This document shows, one piece after another, positions 9,230 through 17,756 of a stretch of DNA of 58,840 nt (the first letter of the stretch is position 1; every line of letters begins with the position of its first letter). The DNA comes from an uncultured Phascolarctobacterium sp. (GTDB lineage: Bacteria > Bacillota > Negativicutes > Acidaminococcales > Acidaminococcaceae), in NCBI RefSeq assembly GCF_900770955.1, contig NZ_CAAGLX010000012.1:1-58840 (forward strand), written 5' to 3'. The notes under the pieces were generated by a model. The model was not told where the DNA came from, did no database searches, and saw nothing but the letters and a program-made list of their open reading frames with translations. The position numbers and the translations under genes are program-made.

Positions 9230-10186
9230 ATGAAGAAAGTTTCTTTGGTAGTGCCGGTATTTAATGAAGAAGATAACCTGCACGAATTTCACAAGCATGC
9301 TACTGCTGTTATGCAGCAGGAAGCCTATGACTACAATATTATCTTTGTTGACGACGGTTCGCGTGACAGCAGCGCGCTGATTCTGGCGGAGCTGGCGGCG
9401 CAGGACGAGCATGTGGAGGCCTATCTTTTGAGCCGCAACTACGGTCACCAGATGGCGCTTACCTGTGGCCTTGATCATGCCGACGGTGATGCGGTTATTA
9501 CGATGGATGGCGATTTGCAGCATCCGCCAGAGCTGATTCCGGAGCTTTTGCGCCTTTGGGAGGCTGGCAACGAGATTGTGCAGACTAAGCGCATGGCTAC
9601 GGAGGATGCAGGCTTTTTCAAGAACCTGACATCTGCAGCCTACTATAAGATTATCAACACCTTATCTAAAGTAGAAATTACTCCCGGCGGCAGTGACTTC
9701 CGTCTGATGGACAGGATTGCGGTTGATGCCTTCAAGTTGTATCGTGAGCGTGCGCGCTTTATACGCGGCCTGGTAAATACACTCGGCTTTCACGTTGCTG
9801 TAGTGGAATTTGTGGCACCGCCGCGCTTTGCCGGTCGTTCTAAGTTCAACCTGCACAAGATGCTGCACTTTGCGCTAGATGGCATTACGGCCTTTTCTAA
9901 CCTGCCTTTGCGTTGGGCTTTTTACATAGGCATTGTTTTCGGTATGTGCAGTATTCTGCTTTTGGGCCATGTTTTTTATGTGAAATTTGTGACCAATGAT
10001 GCCGTTCCGGGGTGGGCAACTACTACTGTCAGTGTTTTGTTTCTTGGAGGAATTCAGCTTGTAGGGATAGGTATCCTGGGTGAATATATTGGGCGTATCT
10101 TTGAAGAAATTAAGCATAGACCACTATATTTAGTGGCGCGCCATCTGCAGAACTGTAACAAAATAAACGAAAATAAAGCTAAATAA
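9230..10186 (+). CDS. Family 2 glycosyltransferase, polyprenyl-phosphate sugar type (GtrB/DPM1-like)
   Basis: The 318-aa protein has an N-terminal GT-A domain (VVPVFNEEDNL at the start, MDGDLQHPPE with the metal-binding acidic residues near 84-93). Two hydrophobic membrane segments lie in the C-terminal third (about residues 225-295), the arrangement of dolichol/undecaprenyl-phosphate sugar transferases. It probably charges a lipid carrier with a sugar at the inner membrane face. A TTG start 13 codons upstream would lie in the rnpB terminator, so the ATG at 9230 is preferred. The upstream ribosome-binding site is weak (AAGTGGTG). The gene is alone, with no flippase or polymer genes beside it. 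Confidence 0.88.
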   Translation: MKKVSLVVPVFNEEDNLHEFHKHATAVMQQEAYDYNIIFVDDGSRDSSALILAELAAQDEHVEAYLLSRNYGHQMALTCGLDHADGDAVITMDGDLQHPPELIPELLRLWEAGNEIVQTKRMATEDAGFFKNLTSAAYYKIINTLSKVEITPGGSDFRLMDRIAVDAFKLYRERARFIRGLVNTLGFHVAVVEFVAPPRFAGRSKFNLHKMLHFALDGITAFSNLPLRWAFYIGIVFGMCSILLLGHVFYVKFVTNDAVPGWATTTVSVLFLGGIQLVGIGILGEYIGRIFEEIKHRPLYLVARHLQNCNKINENKAK

Positions 10187-10214
10187 GCGCATTAATATTA
10201 TAACAAATTAGGAT

Positions 10215-10243
10215 TTTACAGAAACGATATTTTGTGGTATAAT
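10215..10243 (+). promoter_or_regulatory. Promoter of the NlpC/P60 hydrolase gene
   Basis: TTTACA at 10215-10220, 17-bp spacer, TATAAT at 10238-10243 with TG one base before the -10. Confidence 0.78.
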
Positions 10244-10275
10244 AAGTATGTCTTAGAAAAGAAGAAAGGATGTAG

Positions 10276-10944
10276 GTGCCAGTGGTCAAACGCAAAGTAT
10301 TAGTTTTCTGTATGACAGTTTTGTTTAGTTTAAGCTGTGCTGTAACAGCTTTGGCTTCCTTCCAACGCGGAGACGATGGACAGGAAGTAGTGGCAATTCA
10401 AAAGAGATTGGTAGAATTAAGTTATTCTATTAATAATATAGATGGCGATTTCGGTCCTGAAACTGAAAGAGCTGTTAAAAACTTCCAAGCTGATAAAGGA
10501 TTAGAGGTTGATGGTATTGTAGGGTCAGCTACCTATAGAGCGCTGATGAACAGGGAGATGCCTCCTAACCGTAGCAATTCCGTTGTACGCAACGTACTGC
10601 GTTCTGCTTACAGTGTCATCGGTACTCCATATGTATTTGGCGGAACTACTCCTTATGGTTTTGACTGCTCCGGATTTACCCAGTATGCATTTGCCAGAGC
10701 AGGTGTATATCTGCCGCGTATGGCTGACAGCCAGTTCTACTCCGGTCGTCAGATTTCCATGAGCCAGCTTCGTCCCGGCGATTTGATTTTCTTCACCACA
10801 TATGAACCGGGTGCTTCCCATGTTGGTATTTATGTTGGCGACGGCAACTTCATCCATGCAGGCACCAGCACCGGCGTAACGGTTTCTTCCGCATTCACCG
10901 GCTATTGGGGCGCACGTTATTACGGCGCTTGCCGTGTTCTCTAA
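10276..10944 (+). CDS. Secreted NlpC/P60 peptidoglycan endopeptidase with PG-binding domain
   Basis: The 222-aa precursor starts with a signal peptide (basic VKRK, hydrophobic core, cleavage near ALA-S at about residue 27). A PG_binding_1 repeat follows (about 33-92, with DGDFGPETERAVKNFQ). The C-terminal NlpC/P60 domain (about 105-222) has the catalytic Cys in FDCSGF and the His in SHVGIY. The predicted role is cleavage of peptide stems in the wall. GTG at 10276 follows AAAGGA at 10265-10270. A second GTG at 10282 is an equally possible start. Confidence 0.93.
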   Translation: MPVVKRKVLVFCMTVLFSLSCAVTALASFQRGDDGQEVVAIQKRLVELSYSINNIDGDFGPETERAVKNFQADKGLEVDGIVGSATYRALMNREMPPNRSNSVVRNVLRSAYSVIGTPYVFGGTTPYGFDCSGFTQYAFARAGVYLPRMADSQFYSGRQISMSQLRPGDLIFFTTYEPGASHVGIYVGDGNFIHAGTSTGVTVSSAFTGYWGARYYGACRVL

Positions 10945-10951
10945 GAGTTTC

Positions 10952-10984
10952 AAGCAGATAGGCTTCGGCTTATCTGCTTTTTCT
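10952..10984 (+). terminator. Terminator after the NlpC/P60 gene
   Basis: AAGCAGATAGGC and GCTTATCTGCTT form a stem with a TTCG tetraloop, followed by TTTTCT. Confidence 0.9.
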
Positions 10985-10995
10985 TATGCAAAGTA

Positions 10996-11024
10996 TTGGA
11001 AATTTTATTTATTTATGATATAAT
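10996..11024 (+). promoter_or_regulatory. Promoter of the cobalamin operon
   Basis: TTGGAA at 10996-11001 and TATAAT at 11019-11024 are 17 bp apart, with TG one base before the -10. Transcription would begin just before the riboswitch aptamer. Confidence 0.75.
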
Positions 11025-11030
11025 AAAACA

Positions 11031-11185
11031 GGTTATTGGTGTGGGTGATTCATTCTTAATTGACAAGATGGTTAACTCCTGACGGTCCCGCCGCTGTGAA
11101 GGCCTTGTGTCTAAGTCAGCAGTCAGCCCATGCTTTATTCTGAATCCACGGGTGATGGAGGCAGTTGGGTTTGCTAATTGCATGG
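11031..11185 (+). promoter_or_regulatory. Cobalamin riboswitch aptamer
   Basis: The region contains the B12-element core near 11070-11100: AACTCC, then GACGGTCCCGCCGCTGTGA. A later GTCAGCAGTCAGCCC and a 3' segment GATGGAGGCAGTTGGG complete the aptamer. It lies directly upstream of cbiD and is followed by a terminator, so the expected action is premature termination of the biosynthetic operon when adenosylcobalamin is plentiful. The outer ends are estimates. Confidence 0.88.
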
Positions 11186-11216
11186 AATAATTGTCATTAG
11201 TTAATTCTGTCTTTAT

Positions 11217-11250
11217 GGCTTTTGTCGGATTCGGCAGAAGTCTTTTTTTA
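11217..11250 (+). terminator. Riboswitch-controlled terminator (expression platform)
   Basis: GGCTTTTGTCG pairs with CGGCAGAAGTC using a few G-U pairs, followed by TTTTTTTA. Its place between the aptamer and cbiD marks it as the regulated terminator. Confidence 0.85.
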
Positions 11251-11301
11251 TTATTGATAATCCCTATCAGATGGGAAAATTAATTGTGAAGGAGCTGCAC
11301 T

Positions 11302-12438
11302 TTGGAAGAATATCAGTTTTCGCAAGGAAAGGTTTTGCGTTGTGGTTATACTACCGGCAGCTGTGCAACGGCCGCATCCAAGGCAGCAGCAACCATGCTA
11401 CTGACAGGCGAGCGCGTTGAAACTGTGCGCATTGACACTCCCAAGGGCATTGTGCTTGACCTTGAGCCTATGGATGTAGAGATGACGCCGGATTACGTCA
11501 GCTGTGCAATCCGCAAGGATTCCGGTGACGATCCTGATGATACTAACGGCATTCTGGTTTATGCCAGAGCCGAAAGAACTGACGGCAGCGGTATTGAGCT
11601 GGAGGGCGGCGTAGGCGTAGGCAGGGTGACCAAGCCCGGTCTGGCATGTGCTGTCGGCGGACCGGCGATTAATCCCACGCCGCGCAGGATGATTACGCAG
11701 GAGGTTGGCAAGGCTATGGAGGCTGCCGGTTATAACGGCGGCATGAAGCTGACGATTTCTATTCCCGCAGGTGTAGAAATTGCCAAGAAAACCTTTAACC
11801 CACGTCTTGGTATTATCGGCGGCCTGTCAGTTTTAGGAACCAGCGGCATTGTAGAGCCGATGAGTGAAAAGGCGCTGATTGAAACGATGTATGTGGAAAT
11901 CAGAGCACAGAAGGCTCACGGCAATAAAAATCTGTTGGTGTTCTTTGGCAACTACGGTGAGGATTTTACCCGCGATGAAATGAAGCTTGACCTTGACGGT
12001 CATGTTACCTGCAGTAACTTTGTGGGTGAGCTTTTGGATTATGCTGTTTACTGCGGCTTTGAAACCTTGCTGCTTATCGGCCATTCCGGTAAGCTGGTAA
12101 AGGTGGCGCAGGGCGTAATGAATACACATTCCAAGTATGCGGACTGCCGCACGGAGTTGTTTGCTCTGGAGGCAATGTTCCACGGAGCTTCGGTGGAGGT
12201 AGGGCGTGAGATTTACGGCTGCCTTACTACCGATGAGGTGACTAAGGTTCTGAAACGGGAGCAAATCTTTGAGCCTGTGATGGACAAGGTTACGGAAAAA
12301 ATTGATTTTTACATGCAGCATAGAGTGCATGGCAAAATAAAAACGGCTGCTTTGATGTTTTCCAATGTCTATGGCATTTTGGGCAAGACCAAGTACGCAG
12401 ACGAATTAATCCAGCTACATAAGCAAAAAGGAGTATGA
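11302..12438 (+). CDS. cbiD: CbiD, cobalt-precorrin-5B C1-methyltransferase
   Basis: CbiD methylates C-1 of cobalt-precorrin-5B with SAM and is diagnostic of the anaerobic (early cobalt) B12 route. The 378-aa protein has the family N-terminus RCGYTTGSCATAASKAA (about residue 10), GGVGVGRVTKPGL (about 95) and PAINPTPR. Translation starts at TTG 11302. GAAGGAG at 11288-11294 is spaced 7 bases from it and no better in-frame ATG exists before the conserved motif. It is the first gene after the riboswitch, and the cbiL gene begins 4 bases after its stop. Confidence 0.96.
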   Translation: MEEYQFSQGKVLRCGYTTGSCATAASKAAATMLLTGERVETVRIDTPKGIVLDLEPMDVEMTPDYVSCAIRKDSGDDPDDTNGILVYARAERTDGSGIELEGGVGVGRVTKPGLACAVGGPAINPTPRRMITQEVGKAMEAAGYNGGMKLTISIPAGVEIAKKTFNPRLGIIGGLSVLGTSGIVEPMSEKALIETMYVEIRAQKAHGNKNLLVFFGNYGEDFTRDEMKLDLDGHVTCSNFVGELLDYAVYCGFETLLLIGHSGKLVKVAQGVMNTHSKYADCRTELFALEAMFHGASVEVGREIYGCLTTDEVTKVLKREQIFEPVMDKVTEKIDFYMQHRVHGKIKTAALMFSNVYGILGKTKYADELIQLHKQKGV

Positions 12439-12442
12439 GAGA

Positions 12443-13144
12443 ATGAGAGGCAAACTTTATAGTGTTGGTATCGGTCCCGGAGATCCGGAATTAATGACCC
12501 TGAAGGCTGTACGCCTGTTGAAGGAATGTGACGTTGTTGCATTGCCTAAGGGAGATACCGACGTAATGACGGCTAAGGAAATCGTTAATCACGTAGTAGA
12601 TCTTGATGCAAAACCCCAGCTTATTGTTTATATGCCTATGACTAAGGATATGGCAGCAATGGACAAGGCACACCGCGAGGGTGCCGATGCTATTGAAAAG
12701 CTGCTTGATGAAGGCAAAAACGTTGTCTTCATCACTCTTGGCTGTCCTACCGTATATGCAACCTGCATTTACGTTCATAAGCTGGTGCTGAAGGATGGCT
12801 ATGATGCAGAGCTGGTTGCAGGCGTAACCTCTATCTGCGCTGTTGCAGCTAAGCTGAATACTTCCCTGTGCGAAAGAGCGGAACCGCTGATTGTTCTGCC
12901 CGGCAGCTATAAACAGTCCGCAGCATTCCTGGACGGCCCCGGCAACAAGGTGCTGATGAAATCCGCAAGCGAAATCGGCCGTGTAGTTGACGAGCTGCGC
13001 GAGCGTAAGCTCATTAAAAATTCCGGTATGGTTGAAAGATGCGGCCTGCCGGGCGAAAAAATCTATCGTAACCTTGAAGAAGTAGATCCTAAGAGCAGCT
13101 ATTTCTCTGTAATATTGGTTAAAGAAAAGGAGTTTGATGAATAA
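12443..13144 (+). CDS. cbiL: CbiL, cobalt-factor II / precorrin-2 C20-methyltransferase
   Basis: At 233 aa this is a tetrapyrrole methylase. It has the N-terminal VGIGPGDPELMTLKAVR loop, the VVFITLGCPTVYAT SAM-binding stretch and the VAGVTSICAVAA motif. It adds the C-20 methyl group that is later lost with the ring carbon. The start has GGAG at 12430-12433, inside the 3' end of cbiD. Its stop overlaps the ATG of cbiF (TAATG), so the two are translationally coupled. Confidence 0.95.
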   Translation: MRGKLYSVGIGPGDPELMTLKAVRLLKECDVVALPKGDTDVMTAKEIVNHVVDLDAKPQLIVYMPMTKDMAAMDKAHREGADAIEKLLDEGKNVVFITLGCPTVYATCIYVHKLVLKDGYDAELVAGVTSICAVAAKLNTSLCERAEPLIVLPGSYKQSAAFLDGPGNKVLMKSASEIGRVVDELRERKLIKNSGMVERCGLPGEKIYRNLEEVDPKSSYFSVILVKEKEFDE

Positions 13145-13929
13145 TGATCTATTTTATTGGTGCTGGTCCCGGTGCAGCTGATTTAATTACTGTAAAAGGT
13201 AAAGAGCTTTTGGAAAAGGCTGACCTGGTTATTTACGCAGGCTCCCTTGTTAACCCGGAACTGCTGAAATACTGCAAACCGGAATGTACTATTATGAACA
13301 GTGCAACCATGACCTTGGAAGAGGTTATCGCTGCTATGGTTCCCGCAGCTCAGGCCGGCCAATTGGTTGTACGTCTGCACACCGGTGACCCCAGCGTTTA
13401 CGGTGCACATCGCGAGCAGATTGACCTGCTGCGCAGCTACAACCTTGACTACGAGGTTGTTCCGGGCGTAAGCTCCTTCTGCGCTGCTGCTGCTTGCCTG
13501 AAGGCTGAATACACTCTGCCGAACGTAAGCCAATCTGTTATTATTACCCGTATGGAAGGCCGTACTCCGGTTCCGAGCCATCAGAAGATTGCTGACTATG
13601 CTGCCCACAAGGCAACCATGGTTATCTTCCTGAGCAGCGGTATGCTGGAAAAACTGCAGACCGAGCTCGTAAGAGGCGGTTACAGAAACGATACTCCGGC
13701 TGCTATTGTTTACAAAGCATCCTGGCCGGATGAAAAGGTTATCCGCTGCACCGTTGGTACTTTGGCAGAAAACGCTGCTAAATACGGTATCAACAAAACT
13801 GCGCTGATTACCGTCGGCGGCTTCCTGGGCAACGCTTACGACCGCAGCGAGCTGTACAACCCGACCTTCGCTCACGGCTTCCGTGAAGCAGACCCGACTA
13901 AACTGGACGTTAAGCCCGAGGTTAAATAA
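13144..13929 (+). CDS. cbiF: CbiF, cobalt-precorrin-4 C11-methyltransferase
   Basis: The 261-aa tetrapyrrole methylase has FIGAGPGAADLITVKG at the N-terminus, RLHTGDPSVYGAHREQ near residue 80 and the VVPGVSSFCAAAA motif. It is highly similar in layout to the other methylases here, but the GAGPG and SxYGA forms are the CbiF/CobM type. It transfers the C-11 methyl group after ring contraction. It overlaps cbiL by one base. Confidence 0.95.
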   Translation: MIYFIGAGPGAADLITVKGKELLEKADLVIYAGSLVNPELLKYCKPECTIMNSATMTLEEVIAAMVPAAQAGQLVVRLHTGDPSVYGAHREQIDLLRSYNLDYEVVPGVSSFCAAAACLKAEYTLPNVSQSVIITRMEGRTPVPSHQKIADYAAHKATMVIFLSSGMLEKLQTELVRGGYRNDTPAAIVYKASWPDEKVIRCTVGTLAENAAKYGINKTALITVGGFLGNAYDRSELYNPTFAHGFREADPTKLDVKPEVK

Positions 13930-13932
13930 GCT

Positions 13933-15000
13933 ATGCGCGCGGCTATATTTTCCTTTTCGGCGCGTGGCGCGGAGCTGAGCAAAAAGGTTGCCGAATATCT
14001 GCACAGCATCGGTTATGAAACGGAGCTGCAGACTGTAGCGAAGTATGCGGAGCAGACGGGCATTGCTCCGATGCTGCCGGACCATAACGGTGCCTGCGCA
14101 GCTGTTTTCAACAAATGTCAGGCGTTGGTGTACGTTGGCGCTGTCGGTATTGCGGTGCGTACTATCGCACCCTTTATCAAAAGCAAGCTGACGGACCCTG
14201 CTGTTATTTCGGTAGACGAACGCGGCAGCTTTGTTATTCCTCTGCTTGCAGGTCACATCGGGGGAGCCAATGAGCTTTCGCGTTGTCTGGCGGCAGCGTT
14301 GGGTGCAACTGCCTGCGTGACCACAGCGACAGATGTCAACGGCCTTTTCGCTGTTGATGAATGGGCGGCCCGCAACCGCATGGTGCTGTGCTCTTTGGCA
14401 GCAGCCAAGGATTTTGCCGCAGCACTGGTGGGTGATGAAAAGGTAGGCCTGTATTATGATAAGGAATTTCAGCTTACAGGTCCGTTGCCCAAGCTTGTGA
14501 CAGAGGACTGCAGCCTGCCTGTTGGTATGGCTGTTACGCTGCAAAAGCATTTGCAGCCGTTTGCAACTACGGTGCGCCTGCTTCCTAAGATTGTGCATCT
14601 GGGAATCGGCTGCCGTCGCAATACGCCCTTGGAAAATATTGAAGCTCTGGTACTGCCGGAGCTGGAAAAGCTGCGGCTGGACAAGCGTTCCGTTGTGGCA
14701 ATCGCAAGCGTAGATTTGAAAAAAGACGAGCAGGGTTTACTGGCCTTTGCCAAAAAATATAACTTTGCTGCTAATTTCTATTCAGCTGATGAATTAAATA
14801 GCGTAGCAGGCGATTTCACGCCGTCGGCCTTTGTGCAGAGCGTAGTTGGTGTAAGCAACGTATGCGAGCGCAGTGCTGTGAAAGACAGCAAGGGCGGCAG
14901 GCTGCTGCTGCGCAAGACAAGTCTGAATGGTGTAACTCTGGCTGTTGCAGCCGAAAACCTGGTCCTGGATTTTGCCAGAACCGGATTGAAGACTGATTAA
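13933..15000 (+). CDS. cbiG: CbiG, cobalt-precorrin-5A hydrolase
   Basis: CbiG opens the delta-lactone and releases the excised two-carbon fragment as acetaldehyde, a step unique to the anaerobic pathway. At 355 aa it has the N-terminal domain, the central AGHIGGANELSR motif near residue 104, and the C-terminal domain starting at LGIGCRRNTPLE (about 219). The ATG lies 3 bases after the cbiF stop with no obvious own ribosome-binding site, implying coupling. Confidence 0.94.
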   Translation: MRAAIFSFSARGAELSKKVAEYLHSIGYETELQTVAKYAEQTGIAPMLPDHNGACAAVFNKCQALVYVGAVGIAVRTIAPFIKSKLTDPAVISVDERGSFVIPLLAGHIGGANELSRCLAAALGATACVTTATDVNGLFAVDEWAARNRMVLCSLAAAKDFAAALVGDEKVGLYYDKEFQLTGPLPKLVTEDCSLPVGMAVTLQKHLQPFATTVRLLPKIVHLGIGCRRNTPLENIEALVLPELEKLRLDKRSVVAIASVDLKKDEQGLLAFAKKYNFAANFYSADELNSVAGDFTPSAFVQSVVGVSNVCERSAVKDSKGGRLLLRKTSLNGVTLAVAAENLVLDFARTGLKTD

Positions 15001-15012
15001 GGAGACGAGATA

Positions 15013-15744
15013 ATGGGTAAATTATTTGTTGTGGGCCTTGGCCCCGGCGGCGTAGAGCAAATGACCAAAAGAGCTTACGACGCACTGAAGTCCTGCGATG
15101 TTATTGCAGGCTACAATGTATACGTTAACCTGATTAAGGAAGATTTCAAGGAGAAGGAATTCCTCTCCAACGGTATGCGTAAAGAGGTTGATCGCTGCAA
15201 GCTGGCTCTGGACGAAGCTCTGAAGGGCAAAACCGTTGCTATGATTTCCAGCGGCGACGCAGGCGTTTATGGTATGGCAGGCATTATGTGCCAGGTTGCC
15301 AAGGATCATCCCGAAATTGAAATCGAGGTTGTTCCCGGCATTACCGCAGCATGCTCTGGCGCTGCTGTATTGGGCGCACCGCTGATCAGCGACTTCTGCC
15401 TGATTTCCCTCAGCGATTTGCTGACTCCGTGGGAAAAAATCGAGAAGCGTCTTGACTGCGCTTCCAAAGGCGATTTCTGCATCTGCCTGTACAACCCTTC
15501 CAGCCACAAGCGTCATGATTACCTGCAAAAGGCTTGCGATATCATGCTGAAAAATCAGCCGGGTACCATTCCTGCAGGCATTGTACGCAACATCGGCCGC
15601 GATGGTCAGGACTTTGAGCTGACTACTCTGGCAGAACTGCGCGATAAACAGGTAGACATGTTCTCTACCGTTATTATCGGCAACACCCAGACCGAAGTAA
15701 TCAATGGCCGTATGGTAACCCCGCGTGGTTACAAGCTGGCATGA
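15013..15744 (+). CDS. cbiH: CbiH, cobalt-factor III C17-methyltransferase (ring contraction)
   Basis: The 243-aa tetrapyrrole methylase has VGLGPGGVEQMTKRA at the N-terminus, the ISSGDAGVYGMAG loop near residue 79 and the VVPGITAACSGAAVLGAPL motif. It methylates C-17 and contracts the macrocycle. GGAGACGAG precedes the ATG. The stop overlaps the cbiJ ATG as ATGA. No ferredoxin-like extension is present, so this is the short CbiH form. Confidence 0.95.
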   Translation: MGKLFVVGLGPGGVEQMTKRAYDALKSCDVIAGYNVYVNLIKEDFKEKEFLSNGMRKEVDRCKLALDEALKGKTVAMISSGDAGVYGMAGIMCQVAKDHPEIEIEVVPGITAACSGAAVLGAPLISDFCLISLSDLLTPWEKIEKRLDCASKGDFCICLYNPSSHKRHDYLQKACDIMLKNQPGTIPAGIVRNIGRDGQDFELTTLAELRDKQVDMFSTVIIGNTQTEVINGRMVTPRGYKLA

Positions 15745-16505
15745 AACCGGTAATCTGGCTTATCGGCGGTACCAGTGAGGGACGCCGCCTGATTAAGGAG
15801 CTGGCTAAGCTGCCGGTGGAGCTGTATGTTTCTGTTGCTACGGATTACGGCGCGTCCTTGATTGAGCCGCAGCCTGGTATGACCGTCATGGCAGAGCGTA
15901 TGGACCTTGCAGCTATGCGTGCCTTTATTCAGGAGCATCGCCCTGCCTGTGTTATCGACGCTACGCATCCTTATGCTACCGTTGTTACCGCAACGGTACA
16001 GGAGGCCTGCAGCACTGAGCAGGTTGAATATCTGCGCCTGGTGCGTCCGTCGGGCGAGGGCGGCGATTACATTACCGTCCATGATTTTGCGGAAGCCGTT
16101 GAGCTTTTGAATCATCTGGACGGCGGCATCTTCCTTACTACCGGAAGCAAGAATCTGCCGGACTTTACCGCAGTGCATGATTACGCTGAGCGTATCGTTC
16201 TGCGTATCCTGCCGCTGGAAAGCAGTCTGCAGATTGCCCTGAAGCTTGGTTATAAGCCTGCGCATATTATCTGTATGCAGGGGCCGTTCAGCAAGGAGCT
16301 GAACGTCGCTATGCTGAGAAAGTATGGCAGCAAGTTTATGGTGACCAAGGATTCGGGGGCTGTCGGCGGCTTTGATGAAAAGGTGGAGGCAGCAGCTGCT
16401 GCCGGCGCCAAGCTGATAGTCATTGGCCGTGCACAGGAAGAAACCGGTGCCGGTTATGGTGAGATTGTTGATTACCTAAAGCAGCATTTTGCTGCCGGTA
16501 ATTGA
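15741..16505 (+). CDS. cbiJ: CbiJ, cobalt-precorrin-6A reductase
   Basis: The 254-aa NAD(P)H-dependent reductase starts IWLIGGTSEGRRL (residues 4-16) and has the family IDATHPYA motif near 72-79, and MQGPFSKELN and VTKDSG in the C-terminal half. It reduces the macrocycle double bond of cobalt-precorrin-6A. The start overlaps the cbiH stop by 4 bases. Confidence 0.94.
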   Translation: MKPVIWLIGGTSEGRRLIKELAKLPVELYVSVATDYGASLIEPQPGMTVMAERMDLAAMRAFIQEHRPACVIDATHPYATVVTATVQEACSTEQVEYLRLVRPSGEGGDYITVHDFAEAVELLNHLDGGIFLTTGSKNLPDFTAVHDYAERIVLRILPLESSLQIALKLGYKPAHIICMQGPFSKELNVAMLRKYGSKFMVTKDSGAVGGFDEKVEAAAAAGAKLIVIGRAQEETGAGYGEIVDYLKQHFAAGN

Positions 16506-16531
16506 TATAAATAAAAAGGAGGCCTACTCCT

Positions 16532-17755
16532 ATGTCGCAAAAATTGCGCGTAAACATCGTCGGTATCGGCCCCGGTAACCCCGATTTGCTGACCGGCGAA
16601 GCACGTCAGGCTATTGCCTCAAGTAATATTCTGATTGGCGACAAACGCATGCTGGCTGCTTTTGCAGACAGCAGCAAAACTGTATATGATACAATCAAAA
16701 CATCTGCTATTGCTGAAATTGCAGCGCAGGCGCAGCCTGAGAAGGATGTGCTGGCGGTGCTGGTTTCCGGCGATGTAGGCTTTTTCAGCCTCGCCAAAAC
16801 CATCAGCGGTAAGCTGCCGGATTGTGAATGTGTCCGTTACTGCGGCATCAGCAGCCTGGTGTATTTTTCCTCCAAGCTGCAGCTGTCCTGGGATGACGCC
16901 AAAATCGTCAGCATGCACGGACGCACGCAAAACCTGGTAGCGGCAGTTGCACGCAACAAAAAGGTATTTTCCTTGACCGGCGGAGAAAATTCTCCGCAAA
17001 AGCTGTGCGCACAGCTGTGCGAGCATGGTCTTGGTCAGGTTCAGGTTTATGTAGGTGAAAATCTTTCGTATCCCGAAGAAAAAATCACCAGTGGTACGGC
17101 GGAAGAAATTAGTGCCTTGGATTTCCCGTCCTTATCCGTGATGATGATTTTGAACGAGGAGGCGCAGAGCTTTACCTCTACCGTACATGGTCTTGCTGAT
17201 GACCTGTTTCAGCGCAGCAAGGTGCCTATGACCAAGCAGGAGGTACGCAGCGTATCTATGTCCAAGCTGCAGCCGAAGGCTACGGACTTGATTTATGACA
17301 TCGGTGCCGGCACTGGTTCCTGTTCTATTGAGCTGGCGTTGCTGGCCAATCAGGGTAAGGTATGGGCCTTTGAGCGCAATCCTGTTGCCGTTGAGCTCCT
17401 CGGAAAGAACAAGGCCTTGTTTGGCGTTGACAATCTGGAGGTTATTGCCGGTGAGGCTTTGGAAAATATCAAAACCATGCCTGCTCCCGATTGTGTTTTC
17501 GTAGGCGGCAGTGGCGGCGATTTGTGTGAAATGCTGGATGTAATTTATGCCAAGAACAGTGAATGCCGTGTTGTAATCAACGCCATTACGGTAGAAACCT
17601 TGGCAGAGGTTGCTGCTTATTATAAGGAGCATCCTGCTTACAGTTTGGAAATCGTCAATGTATTTGTAGCGCGCAGCAAGCATTTGGGCAGCTACAACCT
17701 GATGATGGCACAAAACCCTGTATATGTAATGACTGCATTGAAGAAGGAAGATTAA
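16532..17755 (+). CDS. cbiET: CbiE-CbiT fusion, cobalt-precorrin-7 C5-methyltransferase / C15-methyltransferase (decarboxylating)
   Basis: The 407-aa protein joins two enzymes. Residues 1-200 are a tetrapyrrole methylase (VGIGPGNPDLLTGEA, VSGDVGFFSLA). Residues 210-400 are a class I SAM methyltransferase with DIGAGTGSCSIELAL near 255 and PDCVFVGGSGG. The same fusion is called CobL in aerobic bacteria. It adds the C-5 and C-15 methyls and removes the C-12 acetate carboxyl group. The ATG has AAAAAGGAGG upstream. Confidence 0.95.
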   Translation: MSQKLRVNIVGIGPGNPDLLTGEARQAIASSNILIGDKRMLAAFADSSKTVYDTIKTSAIAEIAAQAQPEKDVLAVLVSGDVGFFSLAKTISGKLPDCECVRYCGISSLVYFSSKLQLSWDDAKIVSMHGRTQNLVAAVARNKKVFSLTGGENSPQKLCAQLCEHGLGQVQVYVGENLSYPEEKITSGTAEEISALDFPSLSVMMILNEEAQSFTSTVHGLADDLFQRSKVPMTKQEVRSVSMSKLQPKATDLIYDIGAGTGSCSIELALLANQGKVWAFERNPVAVELLGKNKALFGVDNLEVIAGEALENIKTMPAPDCVFVGGSGGDLCEMLDVIYAKNSECRVVINAITVETLAEVAAYYKEHPAYSLEIVNVFVARSKHLGSYNLMMAQNPVYVMTALKKED

Positions 17756-17756
17756 C